From: Hordeum vulgare subsp. vulgare
Lineage: Eukaryota > Streptophyta > Magnoliopsida > Poales > Poaceae
Length of the DNA stretch: 64,000 nucleotides
NCBI RefSeq assembly: GCF_904849725.1
Contig: NC_058523.1
Coordinates: forward strand, 207,107,689-207,171,688
Reading direction: 5' to 3'
Shown here: one piece after another, positions 1 through 11,539 of the stretch
Numbering within the stretch: the first letter of the stretch is position 1
Layout of the letters: each line of letters begins with the position of its first letter
Position numbers and translations under genes: made by a program
Notes under the pieces: model-generated
Database searches by the model: none
Told to the model about the DNA's origin: nothing
Seen by the model: the letters and a program-made list of their open reading frames with translations, nothing else

Positions 1-207
1 AAGGAGATGGAGAAGTTGGCAGGGTGTGTTACCTCCTTGGGTCGTTTTATCTCCAAGCTCGGCGAGCGGGCCCTGCCTTTCTTCAAGATCATGAAAAGAA
101 AGGGGCCCTTCGAATGGACCCCGCAGGCCGATGCAGCCTTTGATGAACTCAAGCATACCTCACGAGCCCGCCGGTCATGGTGGCACCTCGCCCACGGGAG
201 CCTCTGA
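1..207 (+). pseudogene. RT C-terminal/connection fragment
   Basis: The first 50 codons in frame 1 read like the thumb/connection of a gypsy reverse transcriptase: L-A-G-x-V-T-S-L-G-R-F-I-S-K-L-G-E-R-A-L-P-F followed by K-G-P-F-E-W-T-P-Q-A-D-A-A-F. After about position 150 the similarity is lost. No catalytic residue lies in this part. It is the upstream partner of the RNase H remnant that begins near 677. Confidence 0.75.
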
Positions 208-676
208 TTCTGTTCCTTGCTGCCACCCCCACTCCGCCAATGCTGCGTTGGTGGCAGTAAGGGAGGAGCGAACCAGCAAGGGCTCCACTTCAGGGAACCT
301 CGCCGGGCCCCCAGCTGCGGAGTGTGGAAGCCCGCACGACACGCGAGCTCTGATTCCCCCGCAGGTAGAGGGAACGGATGCTCAGACCGCAGGGTTAGGC
401 CATTAGACGCTTAGCCTTCCTGAGGCCCCGACCCCTCCTCCGGATCGCGAGACGCTCGAACCCCCTGAGCTCTCCAAGGAGCATGACATCCCGGAGGGCC
501 GCGTCATCGTCGAGCACCCGGTGTACTTTGTCAGCATGGTGCTGCAGGATGTGTGCTCACGCTACCCCATGTAGCGGAAACTCCTTCTAGTGCTCCTCAT
601 TGCTTCGCTCAAGCTGCGCCACTACTTATAGGGGCGCCCAATCAAGGTTGTCTCCGCCTACCCCTTACAGAAGATC

Positions 677-1359
677 ATGCATAACCCAAACGCGGCTGGA
701 AGGGTTGCCGAATGGAATATCGAGCTTCAGGCCTTCAACATCGAATTCAGCTCAACCAGGGTCATCAAGGGAGCGGCCTTGGCTGACTTCGTGCCAGAGT
801 GGACGGACGCACTGGACCAGGGGCTGGAAGGGAGCCAATCCATTTCCCCCGACGAGGAGGCACCTGAAGGATGGACCATGCACTTCGATGGGGCCTTCAC
901 GCGTAGGGGAGCAGGGGCTGGAGTCGTGCTCACTTCCCCGACGGAAGACAAGCTCCTTACGCCGTATAGCACTGCTTCCAGCGTGGGGAGAAGGTCTCCA
1001 ACAACGTAGTAGAGTACGAAGGCCTCATCGTTGGCCTCAAGGCGGCGGCAGCCTTGGGGATCTGGCGCCTCACCGTGATGGGCGACTCCCAGCTTCTCGT
1101 CAACTTCTCCAACAAAGAGTACACGCCCAAGGACGAGTGGAAGCGTATCTCCAAGAGGTACGTAAGATTGATAAACGTTTTCAGGGCCTGGAGCTCCGGC
1201 ACGTCCCGCATGGTGAGAACAAGGAGGCGGACGACATCACCAGAAAAGCTTCGCGCTGCGAGGCTCAAGAGCCAGGCGTCTTCGAGGAGCGACTCTTCAA
1301 GCTTTCCAGGACGCCCACACCCGAGGGCCCGGCGCCACGAGGAAAGGAGATCCCCCTAG
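677..1359 (+). pseudogene. RNase H-like domain remnant
   Basis: Two overlapping reading frames together make an RNase H domain. The first (677-1009) carries W-T-M-H-F-D-G-A and G-A-G-A-G-V-V-L-T-S-P, with the first catalytic aspartate. After a frameshift near 980 come V-V-E-Y-E-G-L (catalytic glutamate) and, in 1054-1200, M-G-D-S-Q-L-L-V-N with the next aspartate and N-K-E-Y. This motif set is that of the extra archaeal-type RNase H of Tat-like elements. The sequence decays after 1200 and the gene cannot give a whole protein. Confidence 0.75.
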
Positions 1360-1550
1360 CACCGCCCTCGGGGGCTCCAGATTGCGGCCTGCCCTTGGGT
1401 GCTTGACTGCTCCTGGCCCTGGAGGCGTAGGCCGATGATTGGATGCAGGAACTCGGAGCATACCTGCTCCACGACACATTGCCGGAGAAGGAGGAAGACG
1501 CGGAGCGCATAGCACAACAAGCCTCGACCTACTGCTAGCGGGACGACAAC

Positions 1551-2047
1551 TTGTACCGCACGTGCCCGAAGGACGTCGCGCTGCGGTGCATCACCATGCA
1601 GCAGGGGCGCAAACTATGGGCCGACATCCACAGCGGGGACTGCGGGCATCACTCCTCTTCGTGCACGCTCGCAGGTAAGGCGTTCACGTCAGGCTTCTAC
1701 TGGCTAACAACGTTGGACGAGGCCACTGAGCTGGTCCGGTCTTGCGTGGCTTGCCAGTTCCATGCCAAGCAGATTCACCAGCCCGCGCAAGGCCTCCAGA
1801 CCATTCCGCTTTCCTGGCCCTTCGCGGTCTGGGGGCTGGACATATTGGGGTCCTTCCCGCGGGCGGCGGGCGGCTTCCGCTACCTCTATGTCGCCATCGA
1901 CTAATTCACCAAGTGGGCGGAGGTGGAGCCCGTGTGCACCATCCCTGCCGGTTCGGCCGTCAAATTCATCAAGGGCCTCATGAGCCGCTTCGGTGTCCCT
2001 AACCGCATCATCATCGACAATGGTTCACAGTTCACCAGCTAGATCTT
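1551..2047 (+). pseudogene. Integrase fragment, cut by element W
   Basis: The frame contains the zinc-binding pair C-x-x-C (V-A-C-Q, near 1745), then the first catalytic aspartate in G-L-D-I-L-G-S-F-P and the second in I-I-I-D-N-G-S-Q-F. An in-frame stop lies at 1903 inside A-I-D-x-F-T-K-W-A-E. The third acidic residue (glutamate) would follow but is missing, because the LTR of element W starts at 2048. Some degenerate integrase N-terminal sequence precedes 1551. Integrase function is inferred from the family; this copy is dead. Confidence 0.8.
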
Positions 2048-2180
2048 TGATACGTCTCCAACGTATCTACTTTTCCAAACTCTTTTGCACTTGTCTTGGA
2101 GTCTAATTTGCATGATTTGAATGAAACTAACCCGGACTAACGCTGTTTTCAGCAAAACTGCCATGGTGTTGTTTTGGTGC
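2048..2180 (+). repeat. 5' LTR of W, first part
   Basis: This begins TGATACGTCTCC and matches the start of the W 3' LTR at 14966 over about 130 bp with few differences. At 2181 it breaks into element A. The LTR resumes at 7574, and about 300 bp equivalent to 15099-15398 are missing. Confidence 0.9.
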
Positions 2181-2199
2181 AGCAATACTATCCTTCCGC

Positions 2200-2979
2200 T
2201 CACAGCTCAGGCATCCGCATAGAACATCTCATAGAGATTACCTCCATGACCTGGAAGCTCAACCTGCGGATCAGGAAACACTCTAGCCTGAGATCCGTGG
2301 GATCCATAAGGACACGGATGTGGCCTTGGTCCCCTGACTGGTGGTAAGAGGGTTCCCCGAAGAGGTGTGACTCCTCCTATAGCTGGCCAGTCAACGTGAG
2401 CCGGAAGATGGGTCCTAACAGGGTTCAGCATCTCCATCTCTCCATACCCTGTCTGGACTACCGGTGCCAGCTGCGTCAAAGCTGTCCACAGACAGCACGG
2501 GTAGCATAAAGCTCCATGCGGAGATCACGAGCATCCCTGTCTCTGTTCTTTAGCATCTCGACAGTGGACTGCAGTAGTGGATCCTCCATAGAAGAATCAA
2601 AATAGACTCCACTGAGGTATCCCTCTTCACCAGGCTGAGAGGCCGGAACATAGCAGAACTCTGAATTCTGCAGTAGTGCATGTCTCGCTCTCATAATAGT
2701 CAGCATTGAATAGGCAGCATCTTGTACTGCCATGTCAACAGTGACTCCCAACCCATAGGACCAATGGATTGGCTCCTCAGCTCCAGGGTAGTCTGGAAAT
2801 ACCTTAACAGTGCAGATGTACTAGCTCTAATTGAAGTCTCGGTACTGTTCCTCTACTGTGTACTCGGGGTACCAGCGGTAACCGCACACCGACATTACCC
2901 TGACCAGCATGGCCGTATGACCCGGCACATCAATGCATCTGGTTAGACGTACCACCTGACGAGAAGGGCGGCCAGGCAT
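2200..2979 (-). pseudogene. Extra ORF between primer site and gag (element A)
   Basis: Starting from ATG at 2979 the frame gives a protein beginning M-P-G-R-P-S-R-Q-V-V-R-L. It is broken by two close in-frame TAG stops after about 50 codons, then runs on in the same frame to about 2476 and with a frame change to 2207. Visible features are a short predicted beta segment (Y-I-C-T-V-K-V-F-P), a helix around V-D-M-A-V-Q-D-A-A-Y-S-M-L, and a charged coiled-coil-like stretch (K-N-R-D-R-D-A-R-D-L-R-M-E-L). The order of these parts parallels the intact ORF of element C at 55305-56069. It has no gag zinc knuckle. Function unknown. Confidence 0.6.
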
Positions 2980-3010
2980 CTGTAAATAGAGAGTAATGCA
3001 AAAGCATTAG
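2980..3010 (-). promoter_or_regulatory. 3' splice-site-like sequence before the ORF of A
   Basis: On the minus strand the sequence CTAAT, a T-rich tract and TTTACAG run directly into the ATG at 2979. This is a consensus plant branch point, polypyrimidine tract and acceptor. Equivalent sites lie before the first internal ATG in elements C and D. Splicing itself is inferred. Confidence 0.5.
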
Positions 3011-3397
3011 AGCTCCGAATGAAAAATTGGGCAGCATAACGGCTGTAAATGCTCAAAACAAATTTTGAGACAACCCAAAAATGGAATAGCGTAACCACTC
3101 AACTATCAAGTTCAACTCTCTGATCATCAAACCTACTTCCTTTTCCTAGGAATGACAGAAACCACATATATCTTGACCCGCAGTCCTATAGTCTACTGAT
3201 CAGAACACGAGCCTAGAAGAAGATGAGTAACCTAGTCCTTAATTCCCGCAGAAAAGACGAGGATGACCAGAATAGAATAACTTGAGAAGAGAACAAGAAT
3301 CTTACGTTCCCTTCCACAAACAATTCCCTTATATATAACTAAAGCAATTCTAGACTCAACTTCGACCAGTTTGGCTTAGTAATCCTACAGTCAGTCA

Positions 3398-3410
3398 GGC
3401 TCTGATACCA
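3398..3410 (-). other. tRNA-Met primer-binding site of A
   Basis: The minus strand reads TGGTATCAGAGCC four bases after the LTR end. This is the complement of the 3' end of plant initiator tRNA-Met, used to prime minus-strand synthesis. Confidence 0.85.
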
Positions 3411-3414
3411 ACGC

Positions 3415-6400
3415 TGTCGGGACCCCGATCCTAAGCCATAGGAATCCAGCCTGTAACACATCGCATCCCTTTGTGGTCTCACGCACGGTTAACTCCACGG
3501 CTGCAGCCTTACCTTAGCCGGGACCGTTTGCGTCTTTTGACTCACGTATGCGATAGTGTCGCTAGCAATCCAATATCAAAGAACCCGGATCGACATGTCT
3601 AGTCATAAACCAAAGTGGCAGTACCGCACAAGGACAGGCATACATGACCCAACAAAGCAGGTGTCGGTCATCAGCGAATGTAGACGAGTCGTAGCAAGCT
3701 ACAAGGACTCTCTTCCATCGCGTGACATTTCCCCAAAGAGGATAGACACAGCAGCTAAGAAGGACACATGCCGTTCAACCAATGTGTCCGGAGCAGTAGC
3801 GAACTACCAAGGCTCGTTGGATCACAAAGGGGCATTTCCTTGTAAGGAGTGCTACTAAAGTTCACGACTAGGTAATCGAACCCCATACATATCAAGCATG
3901 ACACACGTACGCATGGCATACCAATATGTATAGATACAACGATGGCATCACAACATAACCATAAACATACAAGCTTTATTTAAGAGGCTCGGAAGAGCCA
4001 CACACATAATATTACACATTAAGGGTCTCACGACCCATAATAGCAGTCATTCAGTTACAAGCCAGCGGAAGAGTTATAAACTGTCTGAGTACAGACAGGG
4101 CAACTAGAAGGCACATGTCCTGACTATACTATAGATCCAACGTAGGGCCAGATCGTAGCTGGGACACCAGCTACTCGTCGTCGTTGATGTCTACGAAGAA
4201 CCCTCCATTAGGGTCATTAGCAACCTCTGCAACATTTATTAAGCAAACATGAGTACGACGGTACTCAGCAAGACTTTAGGACAACTAACTACTCATGCAA
4301 TGTATCAAAAGGTATTGTGGGGTTTCATGCGGAAAGCCAGCATTTGACTCGTGGCTAGACAACTTGCATTTTTAAATAATTTTGACAACTTGACTTCTCG
4401 CACACGAGTCCACTAACACCACAACAATACACTATCGTGGAATCATTCCGTCTCCATACGGAAATGCCGTCCACGACACTCACGCTTATCTTGACGATTT
4501 TATGAGTAGCCATTGAAGTTATCTATGAACAACATATGTCTCCAAGTAGTCCATATCCGTGGACGCGGCTATTCGAATAGATCATAACCCTGCAGGGGTG
4601 TACTTCGTCACACACGCTCTCGCCACTTATCGCCATGTGCACGTCATGCACCTCGGCAACCTTCAAGCGGCAGCCCAGCGAGGGAGTCGGCCACGACCGT
4701 TAACCACACTAGTACCTAGTCCAGGTTTATCGCCTATCTGAGAGTAACCCGTACGGAAGTCCGGCCGAGGTTTCCGCCACGGCCTCAAACGATGTGCGCA
4801 GGGTTCCCAAGCCCACCATCCGGGTGCCACTTGGTACACCGTGCCACTGCCTACCGCATCACGGCCCACCTCTCAGGTCAGCACCATGCACGGCCTCCAG
4901 CATTACTATAAACACCAGAAACTACTTGCAACTCCTGGACCGAGTACTACGCGATTAATAGGCCGAGCGGGGTCATATTTCAGGGCCCAGCATGTGGTAG
5001 TATCTAGTCTTGGATTACATACACGGAACTCAGTTCCTAAGGACGGTTCCAATGAAACAACCCGCCATGTACTCCTACACAGCCTTTCACCGGTACCTTT
5101 ACCAAATCAAGTTCAACACACAACCTTTGCTCACCGAACACATTCTCACAATTCTTTTCATCTCCCAGATGACAGACCATACACAACTCTAAGCATGGCA
5201 TGCATAGCAGGATAAGGCACATCATAACTCAAGAAACTACCAGGTATGCTAGGTTGCAAGGTTCGGCTATTTACTGTGACAAGGTTAGGTCACGCAAAGG
5301 AAGTGGATTCAACTAACGTGGTAAAAGCAGTTGAAGCATTCGATCCTAATGCAATAAATAAGTGCAGGAGCAAGACATGGAATTATCGGGATGACCAAAA
5401 GGGTTGCTTGCCTTGTTGCTCAAAGGAGGAACGATATCCGTCAGACGGATATTCGGTGGAATCCGAGGGTGCGGAGCCTACCGAGATGAATGGCAACAAT
5501 TAAATAACAATCATATGCAATCAAAATGATGCATGAGCATGGCATGAGAATGCAAGGTGATAAATATTATAATCAACATGTATTAGGTTTAGAGTTGATT
5601 TGAATCACAATCGAATATCAATTCAAACGGGGTATTCTCGGATACCGGTTTAATTGATTCGACCTGATGCTCAGATCAACTTGATGTTAGCATGCATGAG
5701 ATGTCATGTTAATGTACTGATTTGTAATTCGGACAGTGTGTGATCATGGCATTCATAATGAAATTTGAATATTTTCCAAATTCCATTTAAAAAGTAATTA
5801 TAAGGGTTGAATTATTCCTTATTCTACATGTTAGGGTTCTGTAACTCTTTCAAACATGATTGAAAATAGCATATTCAGATTCCTTGAATTTTTCTGATAC
5901 TTTTTCATATATCAATTATTTTCATTGGAGTTACAGATTAATTTCTATGATTTTTACAAGTTTTAGCAATTTCCTGAATTTATTTCTATACTGGAAATTC
6001 TCTTTATTGCATCAGCCTGACGTCAGCAGGTCAACCGACCTGTTCAGGTCAAACCTGATAGGGGGGACCCACTGGTCAGCCTCTCTGGGACTAATCCCGC
6101 GCTCACCAGTCCCTTAACTACGTTGACTTGGCCTTGGGCCCACTGTCAGCGAGTGATTAAGCCCCTAAGCTGCTGGGTTAACTTGGCCACGTCGGCCCCC
6201 ACCGGAGCATGGCCGGCGGCGACCACGGGCGCGGCGGAGGGCTCGCCGGAGAGAGCTAGACAGCACATCGGCCGTCGGTTTTGGGCGCAGAAAGGAGCTA
6301 CGGCTAGCTGGTGCAACGCCGCATCTAGCAGGGCCATCAGGGGAGGGTAGGGTCGCCGGGAGAGGCACCGGCGACGAGCCGAAGTGGCGGCCGAAGCTCG

Positions 6401-7573
6401 GTCTTCTATGAGTGATGGCTCTAGGGCACGGGGAGGGCAGCTGAAGGGCTCACCACACTCCTGGAGGCTCTAGGAGCTCGATCCCTACCTCGAGCGCGTG
6501 GAACAGACACCACAGCGACGGCGATGACATGACCGGCGGCGAGGAGCTCTCGGCCTTGGTGGGGAACGGGGCTACGATGCACGGAAGAGCGTGCGGCGAG
6601 AGGGGAAACGACGACGAGCTCACGGCGGTTCCGATGGTGTTGTTGAGGGGCTCGGGGGTGCGCGGGAGGGAGCGAATCGACGAGAGAGGTCCGGCGGCCG
6701 GAGGTGGAAGACGATGGCGTTGGGGCGATGCAGAGCTCGGGGAAGCTTCGGCTTCTGCAGAGAGGACCAGACCAACGAGGCGAAGCTGCTGGACTACTCG
6801 GAGGAAGGTTCCCGTGGCTAGAAGCGCTGTGGCTCGAGCTCGAGCTCGTGGTAATGGCGGCAGCAGGAGGGAGGAAAAGATTCGAGAGGAGGGGGAAACC
6901 GGTGCTGGGGAATGGATAGAGGAGGCCTCGGGGAGCTTATCCCCGTTGTCGCGCTGTCCCGGGGGCTCTGGAGCTCGCCACGGCGAAGCAGGAGGTGGAG
7001 GGGCCGCCGTGGTCGATCTCCCCTCTGCCAGAAGGCAGAGGAAGAAGACGACCCTGCCCCTGGTGGGCTGGGCCTCCTCAGGCGTCAGGTAAGGTTTTTC
7101 TTCCTCTTATGTCTTTTCTGTTTTGTTCTGTTTTGCTAACTAATGTTTTGCTATTTATTTCAGCTCCAAAATGATGGTAAAAACTATTTTAAACACACCT
7201 GAATATTTGTTATAATATTCCCAACCATTTCCAAAGTTTTCAACATTTTTGAAAATTTAAAGTTTCTGTTTTCAAATTTAAAACTTGAAACCAATAGCTT
7301 TTTTGCATTTATTTAAAATGCTTAAATTGTCAAGAAAATAGTTTTCTCCAATGCTCATTTACTTTCACGATTTATCAGAAAGTTTGACATTTCTTGAGGC
7401 CATTTTGGGTTCATTGATTTTAACTACTTTGAGTTTCCTTTATTTAAAGTAGTGGCTAGGGTTTTGAATTATTCCTTTGCCACTTTCTTGTTCTTGATGG
7501 AGAATTATTAGATGCAAATGCAAAGAAGACATGAGCACAAGACTAAGTTGCTTAAGGTGTTAGGGATGTGACA
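3415..7573 (-). repeat. 5' LTR of element A (4.16 kb)
   Basis: Read on the minus strand it starts TGTCACATCCC (ending at 7573) and ends GGTCCCGACA (at 3415), giving TG...CA ends. It contains a GC-rich segment at 6120-7090. A block near 4556-4610 is also present in the LTRs of B, C and D. There is no partner LTR in the window. The rest is AT-rich non-coding sequence. Confidence 0.8.
6120..7090 (-). other. GC-rich promoter-like segment in the LTR of A
   Basis: This stretch is sharply richer in G and C, and in CpG, than its surroundings and starts about 480 bp from the LTR's start. Long open frames on both strands here reflect base composition rather than genes. The same kind of segment occurs at the corresponding place in the LTRs of B, C and D, where a TATA box can be seen. 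In A no convincing minus-strand TATA box was found. Confidence 0.55.
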
Positions 7574-8543
7574 TCCGTTCTGGGCTCCGGAGAGGGGAAA
7601 TCGACGCCGTCGTCGTCATCAACCATCCTCCATCGCCAATTCCATGTTGCTCTCCATCGTTCGTGAGTAATCTTATTGTAGGCTTGCTGGACGGTGATGG
7701 GTTGGATGAGATCTATCATGTAATCGAGTTAGTGTTGATGGAGTTTCATCCCTAGTATCCACTATGTTCTAAGATTGATGTTGCTACTACTTTTCTATGC
7801 TTAAATCTTGTCACTAGGGCCCGAGTGCCATGATTTCAGATCAGAACCTATTACCTTTTCATCAATATACGTGTGTTCTTGATCCTATCTTGCAAGTTGT
7901 AGTCACCTACTATGTGTTATGATCCGGCAACCCCGGAGTGACAATAGCCGGAACTACTCCCGGAGATGACCATAGTATGAGGATCCCATGTATTCACTAT
8001 GTGCTAATGCTTTGTTCCGATTCTCTATTAAAAGGAGACCTTAATATCCCTTAGTTTCCATTAGGACCCCGCTGCCATGGGAGGGTAGGACAAAAGATGT
8101 CATGCAAGTTCTTTTCCATAAGCACGTATGACTAAATACGGAATACATGCCTACATTACATTGACGAATTGCAGCTAGTAACATATCACCCTATGTTATA
8201 ACTATTACATGATGAATGCCATCCGACATAATTATCCATCACCGATCCAATGCCTATGAGATTTACCTATACTGGTCCTTGCTAAGTTACTTTACCGCTA
8301 CTGCTGTCACACTTGCTATACAAATTACTACTGCTACTATTACCGCCGCTATCGTTACTATCATACTACTTTGCAACTAAAACTTTGATGCAGATACTAA
8401 GTCTTTCAGGTGTGGTTGAATTAACAACTCAACTGCTAATACTCGAGAGTATTCTTTGGCTCCCCTTGTGCCGAATCAATAAACTTGTGTTGAATACTCT
8501 ACCCTCGAAAACTGTTGCGATCCCCTATACTCGTGGGTTATCA
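7574..8543 (+). repeat. 5' LTR of W, second part
   Basis: This resumes at TCCGTTCTGGGCTCC and matches 15399 onward of the 3' LTR, then runs about 165 bp further to the true LTR end GGGTTATCA at 8543. It is followed by the primer-binding site. Confidence 0.9.
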
Positions 8544-8554
8544 AGACCTTTTGT

Positions 8555-8572
8555 TGGCGCCGTTGCCGGGGA
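8555..8572 (+). other. tRNA-Asp primer-binding site of W
   Basis: TGGCGCCGTTGCCGGGGA is complementary to the 3' end of plant tRNA-Asp. It starts 11 bp after the LTR end. S1 has nearly the same site; S2 and S3 have mutated versions. Confidence 0.85.
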
Positions 8573-8621
8573 GCATAGCTCTATTCTCTGAATCACTTCG
8601 GATTTATATCTGTTGATCACT

Positions 8622-11209
8622 ATGAGGAATCCGAGAGATCCAAAAACTAAAGTCTTGCCCTCAACTACGAGGACAGGTAAGGAACTGCCATCTAGCTGTG
8701 CACTTGATGCACCTTCTGATATGTCGCATGTGCTTGATGATGCTACTTCTGCTATCCATGATGCTTAGGGTGATGCTTTGCATGATAATGATATGCCACT
8801 GGGTGAATTTCTTAATGCTCAAATTGCTAGAGTTACTGCTAAATCTGATGATACCTCTAAAACTGATGAAACTATTGAAGTTGAACCTGTTGTGACACCT
8901 GTTAGACCTAGCTCTCCTAGATATGAATTGCCTAATATACCTAAGGGTTATGTTATGGAGGGAGAGGTAGATGAAGACTTTCTTGCTTGTAAGGATAGCT
9001 ATGATCTTGAGAATATATTACGCATCCTAGTGGAAAGAAAAATCTCTGAATGCTAGAATGAAATATGATCCTAAATTTGCTACTTCACCCATCTTTGTTA
9101 TTGATAAGGATTATGAATTCTCTGTCGATCCTGAGTTAATCACTTTGGTTCAATCTGATCCTTTTCATGGTTATGAATCTAAAACTGTTGTAGCACATCT
9201 TACAAACTGAATGATATAGCCACCCTATTCACTAATGAGGAAATTTTTTGCTATTACTATATCCTTAAGTTGTTTCCTTTCTCACTAAAGGGTGATGCTA
9301 AAACGTGGTTTGCTTCTCTTGCTCCTGGTTGTGTGCGTAGTTCCTAGGATATGATATACTACTTCTCTGAGAAATATTTTCCTGCCCATAAGAAACAAGC
9401 TGCCTTGCAGGATATATATAACTTTGTGAAAATTGAAGAAGAGAGTCTCCCACATGCTTGGGGGAGGCTTGTCCACTTACTTAATGCTTTGCCTGATCAC
9501 CCTCTTAAGAAAAATGAAATACTTGATATCTTTTATAATGGACTAAGCAATGCTTCTAGGGACCACCTAGATAGTTGTGCTGGTTGTGTTTTCAGGGAAT
9601 GAACTGTAGAACAAGCTGAAATTCTATTGAATAATATCTTGAGCAATGATAATGCTTGGACTATTCCCGAACCGCCTCCGAAGCCAACTCTGAAGAAAAG
9701 AGGTATTCTATTCCTCAGTCCTGAAGATATGCAAGAAGCCAAAAAATCTATGCAAGAGAAAGGTATTAAATCTGAAGATGTTAAGAATCTACCACCTATT
9801 GAAGAAATACATGGTCTTGATAACCCGACACAGGTAGTAGAGGTAAATTCCCTTCGTAGATTCAATGAGATTGATATTCCTTATGATAAACTTGCTAGCT
9901 TATGCTTAGATGAATTTGATAACTTTGTTGACAAACAACAAAGTTTTAATGATTATGTTAGCAGACAACTAAAACAAAATGCTCGTATGATTAATCATAT
10001 ACGTGCTTGTGTGGATAGAAATGTTAATGATCTTAAGCTTATTGGTAAACATGCTTCTATGGTCACTACTCAAGTAGAACAAGTATTTAAGGCTCAAAAT
10101 GACTGGCTTAATGAATTGAATGATAATTCTGTTAGAGGTGGTCGAATGACTCAGGAACCTTTGTATCCCGAGGGCCATCCTAAGAGAATTGAACATGATT
10201 CTCAAGGAGTTAATACTGATGCACCTAGTCATCCTAGTAATAGGAAGAAAAAGAAAGATGATAGGAACTTGCATGCTAGTAAACCTATTGTTGTAACACC
10301 TAAGAATCCAAATGATGTTTCTATTTCTGATTCCGAAACACAATCTGGTGATGAACATAAGCCTAGTGATAATATTGATAATGGTGTTCATGTTGATGCT
10401 CAACCTAGTAATGATAATGATGTGGAGATTGAACCTGTTGTTTATCTTGATAACCCACGACCTAAGAACAAGAGATATTATAAGAATGATTTTATTGCTA
10501 GGAAGCATGGTAAAGAAAGATAACCATGGGTTCATAAACCCATGCCCTTTCCTCCCAAACCATCCAAGAAAAAGGATGATGAGGATTTTGAGCGCTTTGT
10601 TGAAATAATTAGACCTATCTTTTTGCAAATGCTTTTGACTGATATGCTCAAAATGTCTCCTTATGCTAAGTACATGAAAGATATTGTGACTAACAAAAGA
10701 AAGATAATGTATGTTGAGATTTCCACCATGCTTGCCATGCTTGCTAATTACACTTTTAAGGGTGGGACTCCTAAGAAACTAGGTGATCCCGGAGTGCCCA
10801 CTATACCTTGATCCATTAAAGGAAATTACGTTAGAACTGCTTTATGTGATCTTGGAGCCGGTGTTAGTGTTATGCCTCTCTCTTTATATCGTAGACTTGA
10901 ATTGGATAAGTTGACACCTATTAAAATGTCTTTGAAAATGGCTGACAAATCAACTGCTTTACCTATCGACATTTGCGAGGATGTGCCTGTTGTGGTTGCG
11001 AACGTTAATATCTTAACAGACTTTCTTATTCTTGATATTCCCGAGGATGATGCCATTGCGGTCATCCTTGGAAGACCCTTTTTAAACACTGTAGGGGCTG
11101 TTATTGATTGCAACAAAGACAATGTCACTTTCCATGTTACTGGTAATGAGCACACTGTCAACTTTCCGAAGAAACAATATCGAGTTCATTGCATTAATGC
11201 TATTGAATA
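8622..11209 (+). pseudogene. gag-protease polyprotein of W
   Basis: ATG at 8622 (M-R-N-P-R-D-P-K) opens a frame that stays in register to 11209, apart from a stretch at about 9050-9215 that reads in another frame (two compensating shifts). In-frame stops occur near 8766, 9345, 9600, 10521 and 10809. The capsid part (about 9240-9600) has the retrotransposon gag signature F-S-L-K-G-D-A-K-T-W-F, then Y-F-S-E-K-Y-F-P and L-P-H-A-W-G-R. A lysine/aspartate-rich linker follows and then the protease. Intact, it would form the virus-like particle. No reverse transcriptase follows. Confidence 0.8.
10812..11209 (+). pseudogene. Aspartic protease domain of W
   Basis: The catalytic motif is C-D-L-G-A-G-V-S-V-M-P (about 10850-10880) and the flap/C-terminal motif is I-L-G-R-P-F-L-N-T-V-G-A (about 11065). 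D-L-G is an accepted variant of the D-S/T-G triad in Athila-type proteases. One in-frame stop just upstream (10809) separates the domain from gag. It ends at 11207-11209. About 330 bases of non-coding sequence follow before the LTR-like segment. Confidence 0.8.
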
Positions 11210-11539
11210 ATCTTCATCAATTATTATTGGAAGCTTTGAATTCCCTATACCTACTGTCAAGATGAAATATGATATACTTGTTATTGGGGATATGCACACC
11301 CCCGTTGAGGTAACCTAGTGATTATTCGAAAATTCTCCGGTTTTATGTGATTCGAAAAAAAGTTTGTCAACGAGACTTGATCAACCTCATTGACGGATTT
11401 CTTTTGATGACCATGAGATGGATGAATCTAGAAGTCACAACCTTCTGTTCCCAACTTTTACTTTCTGTTATTTAGTAGAAAAATAATAAATATAGCATTA
11501 TTTTCCTATTTTCCTATTTTCTGCATTATCCGTTCAATA

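Larger units (their letters stand above)
1..2047 (+). mobile_element. Tat-like Ty3/gypsy pol fragment
   Basis: This is the decayed middle of a gypsy element read left to right: end of reverse transcriptase, RNase H, then integrase. Order and motifs fit the Tat/RIRE2 branch of plant gypsy elements. The fragment is cut at its right end by the LTR of element W, in the middle of the integrase core, and its left end lies outside the window. Stops and frame changes occur throughout, so it is not functional. The stretch 208-676 is degenerate sequence where the RT-RNase H connection is badly eroded. The clade call is from remembered motif style, not a search. Confidence 0.8.
2181..7573 (-). mobile_element. 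Element A: 5'-half gypsy element inside W's LTR
   Basis: On the minus strand this is a full-looking LTR (7573 down to 3415), a tRNA-Met primer site and about 1.2 kb of internal sequence holding an extra pre-gag ORF. Gag, pol and the 3' LTR are absent: the element ends abruptly at 2181. W's LTR has lost about 300 bp at the same place, so a deletion took A's 3' part and some host LTR together. The long LTR and Met primer site group it with elements B, C and D. Confidence 0.75.

Noticed and set aside
6529..7092. Plus-strand open frame of 187 codons
   Set aside because: Lies antisense in the GC-rich part of A's LTR; composition is Gly/Arg/Ala/Glu-rich with no domain, and other frames there are also open.
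9969..10628. Minus-strand 219-codon frame rich in Ile/Asn/Met
   Set aside because: Complement of W's AT-rich gag; the plus strand has the gag-protease reading in one register.
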